In this document: positions 5,621-11,732 of the stretch, one piece after another
Numbering within the stretch: the stretch's first letter is position 1
Layout: each line of letters starts with the position of its first letter
Assembly: GCA_035644155.1 (NCBI GenBank)
Contig: DASQPC010000111.1
Location: 1-17,092, forward strand
From: DATIGJ01 sp035644155
GTDB lineage: Bacteria; Patescibacteriota; Microgenomatia; Levybacterales; UBA12049
Length of the DNA: 17,092 nucleotides
Reading direction: 5' to 3'
Notes under the pieces: generated by a model
Databases searched by the model: none
What the model was told of the DNA's origin: nothing
Seen by the model: the letters and a program-made list of their open reading frames with translations, nothing else
Position numbers and translations under genes: made by a program

Positions 5621-7417
5621 TTAATTTCTCCAATAAGCAAATGCAAAAGGACCTGTTGTCGCTTGCCCAAGATTGAGTTGTAATGCAGATCCACCATCAG
5701 AATTAGTCCAAGTGAATGTTGGTGTTGATGTCATAACAAGACGTTTGGCAAACAGATCAGAATTATTATCAGAAAGCGAAAACATTAATCTATCTTTATT
5801 TTTAGGATCTGTTTGGATGTCATACCATTTTTGAGGATTGGCAAAAACAGGTGTTGGCGTAAAATCGGTTTGGACAACAGGTGTTGTAGCACCATTACCA
5901 ACATACCAACCGATATTTGTAGTAGCAGAATCATTGTAAACAATAACATAGCGTGTTGTTGCGCCATTTATGAGCCAACCTGTCGCAACAAGTTTTGTAC
6001 CCGAAAGTGGTGTGGCAGTTGTTGTATCAAGCGAAGTAAACCCAGTCCATGTAGTGCCGGACCAATATGCGCTATCAAGACGATTCGTCCCATTATCAAG
6101 AGCTGCGCAGACAACTTCATTACTATTTGGATTGGCAGAACAATCAATATTGGTTGCAAAATCAGCAACTGTGGGCACACCGGCAGCAGCAGACCAGCTC
6201 CCGGTATATCGCGCATATTTCATACAAGTACTTCCTGCTGTACAACTTGCGCCTCCAGGCCCCCAAACAACCATAAAATTACCACTCGTACTCTCCATAA
6301 CAATATCAAATGACATGACATCTTGTGCTGTGGTAGCTATTTCTAAGTTTGCTTCAAGAACGCTGGCTGGTTCGGCAACAGCAAAGGAGGACCCAGTCCA
6401 TTCCATTGCAGACAGATCGGAATTTGCATCCGCCCAAGCAATCCCAATGGTATTTGAGCCAACGACACTACTTGGTTCCATTCTTATCCATTGCACAATA
6501 CCTGTTGTTCTTGCTGTAGTAATATTTGTTGCTCCACTCCAATTGCTTGCTCCACACCCCGATGTTCCTAACTTGGTTCGATAGGCCATTTCATTACTTG
6601 CTGCAGTATTTGTGGAATAAACAACCAATACATCTCCACTTGTTTGTTCATAACCGATACCAAAGCGTTGGTCATTGGTTCCTGTTCCTCCAACGGTTAC
6701 TGTCCACTCATTTGACCATGTTGTCCCATCAAAACACATAATACGTAACACACCACTATTATTGACGTACCCTTCAATTACTTCTTGTTTTGTAGGGGAA
6801 GTTTTTAATTTAAATGTTTTTCCAACAACTGCATCAGTAAAACCAGCGCTGACTGTTGCTTCAGGACTAAACGTATCAGTACTGTTGACATACGATCTAT
6901 ACTTTGGCTGTGCTAGACTTGTGGTACTACCATACACAACTAATCCTTCACCGATAAGTGACCTCCAATTTGTTAGATACGTTGAGAGAATAACTGAATC
7001 ATTTCGAGCCGCATTGACTTTCCAAGAAACTGTTGATGTTACTTTTTTCGTTGCTGAATCCGTTGATCCACCAGATGATACAATATTGCCACTCCCATCT
7101 CGCAACACAGCAGAAATAGAAATGACTCTGGTATATTTTCCAAAGCTATTACTTATTCCATTTACTGTCCAAACGCCACCACTCTGCATAAGCCCTGCAC
7201 TGGTTGTACTGACAAGATTACTAAAAGATTGGTTCTTGATCGATCGAACTGCCTCAAGACCTTCTGCAGCATATTGATTTGCAGTGGTCTCTTCTGATCC
7301 AAGTCTATTACCATCAAATGCTTGCAGAACAACAGCAATAATACCAGATGAAAAAATAACAAAAAGCGCTGCCGCAATCATCACCTCAATGACAAGAAAA
7401 CCTTTTTGTCTGTTCAT
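5621..7417 (-). CDS. Giant PilV-like minor pilin with a predicted C-terminal seven-bladed beta-propeller; candidate pilus-tip adhesin
   Basis: A 598-residue protein, about four times the size of an ordinary minor pilin. The N-terminus is a class III prepilin: leader MNRQKG, cleavage after G6, mature FLVIEVMIAAALF with Glu at +5 and a helix to about residue 32. Residues about 40-160 resemble a normal PilV-like pilin domain (QYAAEGLEAVRSIKNQSF). From about 211 to 575 there are about seven degenerate repeats of 40-55 residues with the rhythm of hydrophobic strand, short turn, VVW/IAW-type strand, acidic or Asn-rich turn, aromatic strand, and a closing W-containing turn such as DGTTW, GCGASNW, SGTTW. 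This is the look of BNR/sialidase-like or WD-like propellers. Cysteine pairs occur in blades 4 and 5. Its ATG overlaps the TGA of the FimT-like gene (ATGA). Adhesion is inferred; no catalytic site is claimed. Confidence 0.85.
   Translation of the reverse strand: MNRQKGFLVIEVMIAAALFVIFSSGIIAVVLQAFDGNRLGSEETTANQYAAEGLEAVRSIKNQSFSNLVSTTSAGLMQSGGVWTVNGISNSFGKYTRVISISAVLRDGSGNIVSSGGSTDSATKKVTSTVSWKVNAARNDSVILSTYLTNWRSLIGEGLVVYGSTTSLAQPKYRSYVNSTDTFSPEATVSAGFTDAVVGKTFKLKTSPTKQEVIEGYVNNSGVLRIMCFDGTTWSNEWTVTVGGTGTNDQRFGIGYEQTSGDVLVVYSTNTAASNEMAYRTKLGTSGCGASNWSGATNITTARTTGIVQWIRMEPSSVVGSNTIGIAWADANSDLSAMEWTGSSFAVAEPASVLEANLEIATTAQDVMSFDIVMESTSGNFMVVWGPGGASCTAGSTCMKYARYTGSWSAAAGVPTVADFATNIDCSANPNSNEVVCAALDNGTNRLDSAYWSGTTWTGFTSLDTTTATPLSGTKLVATGWLINGATTRYVIVYNDSATTNIGWYVGNGATTPVVQTDFTPTPVFANPQKWYDIQTDPKNKDRLMFSLSDNNSDLFAKRLVMTSTPTFTWTNSDGGSALQLNLGQATTGPFAFAYWRN
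5626..5631 (-). promoter_or_regulatory. Shine-Dalgarno site deciding the minor pilin start
   Basis: GGAGAA on the minus strand (5631-5626) lies 6 bases before the ATG at 5619, inside the end of the upstream gene. It is the only strong Shine-Dalgarno site I see in the pilus locus and it supports the internal start over the longer open frame. Confidence 0.65.
5693..6787 (-). repeat. Region encoding seven degenerate ~50-residue propeller-like repeats
   Basis: Approximate repeat limits in protein residues of the 5621-7417 gene: 211-240, 250-300, 309-350, 367-412, 422-462, 475-512 and 529-575. Recurrent elements are GDVLVVYSTN, SNTIGIAWADANSDL, GNFMVVWG, NEVVCAALDNGTNRL, TRYVIVYNDSATTNI and DRLMFSLSDNNSDLF, each followed by an aromatic strand and often a Trp turn. 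The DNA itself is not a close repeat; similarity is at the protein level only. Confidence 0.65.
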
Positions 7418-7851
7418 TTGTTGACCGCTCCTTGACTTGTTACTACGATTGTTTTTGTACTATTCTTACCTGTTATTGTGATTGTTGGCGTGGCGCTTGG
7501 TGTTCCGGTCATACGGGTAAAAATAATATCAGTAAATCCACTTATAACAATAATATTATTCACCGTAAATTGTTCGTCAAGCGCGCTGTTGCGGGTTGCA
7601 TAGGTGTTCCCTTGAAACAAAACAATTTGTGTTGCACCATTATGAACACCCCATGCTTCTTTTTGCTTGCCAATCATACTATAAATTTGTGCCTTATGCA
7701 GTTCTCCAGTTAATTGATCAACCACATTAGCAACATTGTTTTGGCTATAAAATCTCGCATAAAATCCCGTTGATAAAAACCCAAGGCTGGCAATCAGCGA
7801 CATAACAACCATAAGCTCTATGAGGGTAAAACCGTACTGCATTTTTTCCAT
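7414..7851 (-). CDS. FimT/GspH-like minor pseudopilin
   Basis: A 145-residue prepilin from ATG 7851 (MEKMQYGFTLIELMVVM). A TTG two codons upstream (7857) or the ATG at 7842 are alternatives; all give the same mature protein, cut after the Gly before FTLIE. The Glu at mature +5 is present and the hydrophobic helix covers about 8-30. The pattern VVDQLTGELHKAQIYSMIGKQKEAWGV is typical of the GspH/FimT family, where a helix is followed by a strand-rich globular part. It is the first pilin-like gene after pilC and the usual initiator in minor pilin operons. Its TGA overlaps the next gene's ATG. The call as FimT-like rests on gene order and this N-terminal pattern. Confidence 0.82.
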   Translation of the reverse strand: MEKMQYGFTLIELMVVMSLIASLGFLSTGFYARFYSQNNVANVVDQLTGELHKAQIYSMIGKQKEAWGVHNGATQIVLFQGNTYATRNSALDEQFTVNNIIVISGFTDIIFTRMTGTPSATPTITITGKNSTKTIVVTSQGAVNK

Positions 7852-7862
7852 GATCAATAGCT

Positions 7863-8939
7863 TTATTGCTTAATGCTTCCTGTTAATTGGTAAATCGGTG
7901 AAATAATTGAGAAGGCAACAAAAGCTACAATAATCCCAATAATCAGAAGCATCGCCGGTTCCAAAATAGTTGTTATATTGCTCGTTGCTTGGTCGACAGC
8001 TTCTTCAAAAAAATCTCCCAAATATAAAAGTGTTTCATCCAACTTACCTGTTTGCTCACCAACGGCAATCATCTTTGTAGCAATAATAGGAATTTTTCTA
8101 TAATTACCTTTATCCAACTCCTCAGAAAAAGATTTGCCTTTGGTTACGGCATTGAGAATCTGTGTTATGTACTTTTTATAGACAGTGTTTCTTGTAATGT
8201 TGACCTCAATCTCGAGTGCTGATGTAATCGGCAGACCACTTTTAATCATAAGTCCAAGACTGCGGCAAAATAAAGCTAACTCAGTATTTTGTATTATTAT
8301 GCCTGAAATTGGAAACGATAACATAAACATATCCCAAACGGGTCGTATACGAGGCAGCGAGATAAAAAACCGCATAAAAAAAATAAAGGCTATAAAAACA
8401 ATCACAATAAGAATGCCATAATCTCTCATAACAGTTGCAAACCCCAAAAGAAGCTTAGTACTCAGAGGTAGATCTATGGTAAAATCTTTAAAGAGATCAA
8501 GTAATTTAGGAAGCACAAAAAGACTCATTCCGATGGTAATCGTACCAGCTGCAATCAACACAATTAACGGATACATCAATGCTCCTTGTACTTTTTGCCG
8601 AAACGCGTATTCCTTTGCAAGTTGATTTGCCAGATAAACAAGATTATCATCGAGACTGCCTGCTTCTTCACCAACTGCAATAAGCCCGATGTAGAGTGGA
8701 TCAAAGACTTTGGGATGTCTTGCCAAAGATTGCGAGAAAGATTTTCCATTTTTAATCTCGTTTGAGAGATCATTCAATACTTTTCTAAAAGCTTGAGATT
8801 TTGTTTGTTTGAGTAAGATGTCCAATGCTTCGAGAATCGTAATGCCACTTTTGAGCATGATGGAGAAATGTTTGGTAAAAAGAAGTTTATCCAAAAATGA
8901 AACTCTGGAAAATAATTGTATTTGGGCAGTTAATTTCAT
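7863..8939 (-). CDS. pilC: Type IV pilus inner-membrane platform protein, PilC/GspF family
   Basis: The polytopic platform that couples the PilB ATPase to pilin insertion. Its 358 residues hold two copies of the T2SSF domain, about 18-145 and 222-345, each with the family pattern LxxMLKSGITILEAL / LMIKSGLPITSALE and then VGEEAGSLDDNL / VGEQTGKLDETL. Membrane segments are at about 122-145, 172-192 and 325-349. It is shorter than proteobacterial PilC (about 400), mainly because the N-terminal extension is missing, which is common outside Proteobacteria. It starts with ATG 2 bases after the stop of pilB; no strong Shine-Dalgarno site is present, so coupling is likely. Confidence 0.95.
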   Translation of the reverse strand: MKLTAQIQLFSRVSFLDKLLFTKHFSIMLKSGITILEALDILLKQTKSQAFRKVLNDLSNEIKNGKSFSQSLARHPKVFDPLYIGLIAVGEEAGSLDDNLVYLANQLAKEYAFRQKVQGALMYPLIVLIAAGTITIGMSLFVLPKLLDLFKDFTIDLPLSTKLLLGFATVMRDYGILIVIVFIAFIFFMRFFISLPRIRPVWDMFMLSFPISGIIIQNTELALFCRSLGLMIKSGLPITSALEIEVNITRNTVYKKYITQILNAVTKGKSFSEELDKGNYRKIPIIATKMIAVGEQTGKLDETLLYLGDFFEEAVDQATSNITTILEPAMLLIIGIIVAFVAFSIISPIYQLTGSIKQ

Positions 8940-8941
8940 TG

Positions 8942-10618
8942 CTATTCTTTTGTTACACGTAACACTTCTTGTATTGTCGTTTCACCTTGTTTCACTTTAT
9001 CCAAACCATCTTCAAGCATTGTTCGCATACCATTTTTCTCTGCAATTGCGCGAATCATGGTGCTGTCTCTTTTGGCGGTGATGGCGGCTCGTATCTCATC
9101 ATTAATTAACATCACTTCAAAAATGCCAATTCGCTCTTCATAACCAGTGTTATGACAAATCGAACAACCTTTTCCTTTATAAAGCCGTATTGACTTTTGG
9201 ACACCAAAAACTTTATCAACAAGTTGAGGATTGAGTTCGACTGTGAGTGTTTCCCGAGGGACGTCTTCACTGACACGACAAGCACCATGAATTTTACGTA
9301 TCAAACGTTGTGCAACAATAACATTGAGTGTTGAGGCAATAAGAAATGCTTCTATCTCCATATCAAACAACCGTGGAATTGCTGTTGCTGCATCATTGGT
9401 ATGAAGCGTTGATAACACAAGATGTCCCGTCATAGCAGCATTTACTGCAATATCGGCTGTTTCCTTATCACGAATTTCCCCAACCAAAATAATATTTGGA
9501 TCTTGCCGCAAAATACTGCGAAGACCCGATTCAAAGGTGAGTCCTGCCTTTGCATTCACCTGCATTTGATTCACACCCTCAATATCATACTCGATAGGAT
9601 CTTCAATCGTCATAATATTGACATCGCGATTATTCAGAAGCTTTAAGATTGCATACATTGTTGTTGTTTTTCCTGCACCAGTCGGACCTGAGGCAATAAT
9701 CATGCCATAAGGTTTTTGATATGCTTCTCGTACTTTTTGCAAATCTCGTTGGGCAAATCCAAGACTTAAGAGTGAAATTTGTCGGGCTCGTTCTGAGAGT
9801 AAACGCATCACAACCTTTTCTCCTCTTTTAACAGGAACAATTGAAACTCTGATATCAACAGGTTGGTTTTCAAACATGAACTGGATTTTTCCATCTTGTG
9901 GACTTTGCCGCTCATCAATACGAAGCTTGGCCATAACTTTTATTCTGGTAATAATCTGAGGATAAACTTCAAGAGCAAATTGGGTAATATCATGAAGAAC
10001 ACCATCAATACGGAAACGAACCAATGCTCGTCCTTCTTCTGGTTCAAGATGAATATCTGACGCATTATTTTGATACGCATAACCAATAATTGTCTCAACA
10101 AGTTTGATAATTGGCGGTTCAATATTGGTGCCTGTTCCTGCTTTTTGCAAACTTTCTTTAATAACATCCTCAAGTGCGTATCCTATATCTTTTAAGTATA
10201 AATTTTGTGTCTGTATTATTTCTTTTTTTGTTGCCAGATATGTAACAATTGGCATACCAATCTTATTTTGTAAAAATTGAATAATCTGCGTGTTACTTGG
10301 ATTCTCCATAGCAACATGCAAACCCTGTTTATCTTTTTTGAAGGCAATAATATTTTGTTGCTTGGCAATAATTTCAGGAACAATTGTCAGTACTTCCTTA
10401 GGAATAGCAACACTACCAAGGTGAATAAAAGGAAATTTATAAATGTCTGCAAGAAGTTTCCCCAAATCTTCCTCTGCAATAAGATTTCTATCGAGCAAAA
10501 GCCCTCCCAGAGGAATTTTTTGATTTTGAGAAGCCGTAAATGCATCATCAAGTTGTTTGGTATCAACAACTTGAAACTCTTTTAAAGCGGCATAAAGTGC
10601 TTTGTCTGTATCCATCAT
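8942..10618 (-). CDS. pilB: Type IV pilus assembly ATPase, PilB/GspE family
   Basis: Hexameric cytosolic ATPase powering pilus extension. The 558-residue protein has an N-terminal GspE/MshE-type domain (about 1-145), where LGGLLLDRNLIAEEDLGKLLA is characteristic, and a C-terminal motor domain. Motifs: SDIHLEP (187-193), Walker A GPTGAGKT (311-318), Asp box TIEDPIEY (337-344), Walker B IILVGEIRD (376-384) and His box GHLVLSTLHTND (398-409). The zinc region is incomplete: C485 and C488 form one CxxC, but the first pair is reduced to a single C447 in IHGACRVS. Two adjacent ATGs (10618, 10615) could start it. It has its own promoter-like element in the gap after the receiver genes. No PilT retraction ATPase lies in the window. 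Confidence 0.96.
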   Translation of the reverse strand: MMDTDKALYAALKEFQVVDTKQLDDAFTASQNQKIPLGGLLLDRNLIAEEDLGKLLADIYKFPFIHLGSVAIPKEVLTIVPEIIAKQQNIIAFKKDKQGLHVAMENPSNTQIIQFLQNKIGMPIVTYLATKKEIIQTQNLYLKDIGYALEDVIKESLQKAGTGTNIEPPIIKLVETIIGYAYQNNASDIHLEPEEGRALVRFRIDGVLHDITQFALEVYPQIITRIKVMAKLRIDERQSPQDGKIQFMFENQPVDIRVSIVPVKRGEKVVMRLLSERARQISLLSLGFAQRDLQKVREAYQKPYGMIIASGPTGAGKTTTMYAILKLLNNRDVNIMTIEDPIEYDIEGVNQMQVNAKAGLTFESGLRSILRQDPNIILVGEIRDKETADIAVNAAMTGHLVLSTLHTNDAATAIPRLFDMEIEAFLIASTLNVIVAQRLIRKIHGACRVSEDVPRETLTVELNPQLVDKVFGVQKSIRLYKGKGCSICHNTGYEERIGIFEVMLINDEIRAAITAKRDSTMIRAIAEKNGMRTMLEDGLDKVKQGETTIQEVLRVTKE

Positions 10619-10623
10619 CTTAT

Positions 10624-10652
10624 ATTATGAAAGTTTTTTACGTTATTCTCAA
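10624..10652 (-). promoter_or_regulatory. Promoter before pilB
   Basis: On the minus strand TTGAGA (10652-10647), a 17-base spacer and CATAAT (10629-10624) each match the sigma-70 consensus at 5 of 6 positions. The ATG at 10618 follows after only 5 bases, so the transcript would be leaderless. This would let pilB and the pilins be made independently of the kinase and receivers upstream. Confidence 0.55.
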
Positions 10653-10666
10653 GTAGCTTAAAATAA

Positions 10667-11173
10667 TTATTCCGTTTTCTCAGCAGGATCAGAAGGCGGA
10701 ACTGCAGTTGGCGGTGCCGGAGTAGGTGTTGGTGGCACAGACGATGCTACTGGAACCGTTGATGGTGCTGATGTTGTAGCTGTAGCAGGAGAAGAAGAAG
10801 GAGCAGCGCCAGGAAGTTGTGCATTAATTTTAGCTATAACACCTTCGAGTGATAAATCGCTTTTGAGGATAAAATCCGCAGCACCAAGCTTTGTACTTTT
10901 TTCAATATCTTCTTTTTGCCCAAGATTTGAAGCAACGATAACAGGAATATCTCTCAATTTAGGATTTGCTTTTAATTCTTGTAATGTTGTAAAGCCATCT
11001 TTTCCTGGCATTATCAGATCTAACAGAATAATGTCAGGTGTAAAAGTTTGCAGAGCTGCAAGTGCCTCTCCTCCATCTCTGGTAATTTGCACTTCAAATC
11101 CAGCTTTTGTAAGCTTTACTCGGTATGCATTCGCCAAAAACTGATCATCTTCTGCAATTAATATTCTTTTCAT
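10667..11173 (-). CDS. Stand-alone CheY-like response regulator with a Pro/Ala/Ser/Thr-rich tail (second of two)
   Basis: A 168-residue protein. Residues 1-120 are a complete receiver domain: acidic pair E8/D9/D10, phosphoacceptor D52 in IILLDLIMPG, S82 at the conserved Thr/Ser switch position and K104 in FILKSD. There is no DNA-binding or enzymatic output domain. Instead residues about 121-168 are a disordered tail rich in Pro, Ala, Ser and Thr with runs such as PPTPTPAPPTAVPPS. Its ATG overlaps the TGA of the preceding receiver gene, so both are translated together, and pilB follows. Its position suggests it acts by protein contact on the pilus motor, in the manner of PilG/PilH, under control of the kinase upstream. 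The partner is inferred. Confidence 0.93.
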   Translation of the reverse strand: MKRILIAEDDQFLANAYRVKLTKAGFEVQITRDGGEALAALQTFTPDIILLDLIMPGKDGFTTLQELKANPKLRDIPVIVASNLGQKEDIEKSTKLGAADFILKSDLSLEGVIAKINAQLPGAAPSSSPATATTSAPSTVPVASSVPPTPTPAPPTAVPPSDPAEKTE

Positions 11174-11670
11174 GAGGTTGGTTGCCCTGTATTTGAGACA
11201 GGCGTATTTGGTGCCGCAACAGGAGTTGTAATGGTAGCAGTAGGTGAAGGATTTGCAATGGAAGAAGGAGCTGATACCTCACTATCATTTGCGATAAAAT
11301 CTTTTAAGATTTTAATAATTTCGTCAAGACGATACTCTGCTTTAAGTAAATATTTCTTTGCTCCAAGCGCTATCATATTGTTGACTTTTTCAGGACTTGC
11401 AGAATTGCTTACCACAACAACTGGAATATTTGCCCATTTTGAGTTCTCCTTCATCTTTTGCATGAAGGCCAAACCATTCATATCTTTCAGGTAATAATCA
11501 AGCCACACTGCATCAGGCAATTCATCAAGGTTATTTAAATAATCAATTGCTTGTTGACCACTTGAACAAGAAAGAACATCTATACCGCTTAATTTGAGTT
11601 TTTTTGTAATGGCTTGAAGAAGAAGCACCTCATCTTCTACGACCATAATTGTGGGATTCTGTTTACTCAT
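11170..11670 (-). CDS. Stand-alone CheY-like response regulator with a Ser/Thr/Pro-rich tail (first of two)
   Basis: A 166-residue protein from ATG 11670 (MSKQNPTIMVVEDE). The open frame continues to a TTG at 11736, but that adds 22 residues not typical of receivers and reaches back over the hairpin and the kinase stop. The receiver domain covers about 7-127: acidic pocket E12/D13, phosphoacceptor D58 in VWLDYYLKDMNG, S88 in VVVVSNS and K110 in YLLKAE. The tail (about 128-166) is rich in Ser, Thr, Pro and Ala, like that of the next receiver though not identical. The kinase gene lies just upstream with a hairpin between, so this is probably its first phosphate acceptor. No output domain. Confidence 0.92.
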   Translation of the reverse strand: MSKQNPTIMVVEDEVLLLQAITKKLKLSGIDVLSCSSGQQAIDYLNNLDELPDAVWLDYYLKDMNGLAFMQKMKENSKWANIPVVVVSNSASPEKVNNMIALGAKKYLLKAEYRLDEIIKILKDFIANDSEVSAPSSIANPSPTATITTPVAAPNTPVSNTGQPTS

Positions 11671-11683
11671 AGTTGCTAGAGTA

Positions 11684-11689
11684 ATTATA
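11684..11689 (-). promoter_or_regulatory. Possible -10 box before the first receiver gene
   Basis: A perfect TATAAT on the minus strand lies 13 bases before the ATG at 11670. No convincing -35 is present at 16-18 bases, and in AT-rich DNA such hexamers arise by chance, so it may be only a secondary start. Confidence 0.25.
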
Positions 11690-11711
11690 TAATAGTGTAA
11701 TTTTTGGGCAG

Positions 11712-11732
11712 AATCAAGAGCGATTCTTGATT
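11712..11732 (-). other. Perfect inverted repeat between kinase and receiver genes
   Basis: AATCAAGA (11712-11719) and TCTTGATT (11725-11732) are exact reverse complements separated by 5 bases. The repeat begins at the base after the TGA stop of the histidine kinase (11735-11733). No T-run follows on either strand, so it is not a standard terminator; an mRNA-stability or processing element, or a weak attenuator that lowers or separates receiver expression, is possible. Confidence 0.6.

Noticed and set aside
5813..6584. Overlapping plus-strand open frames of up to 204 codons, some Cys-rich, opposite the propeller pilin
   Set aside because: They are antisense to a clear long coding region, have odd composition (many Cys, Ser and Pro from reversed codons) and no recognisable domain or start signals.
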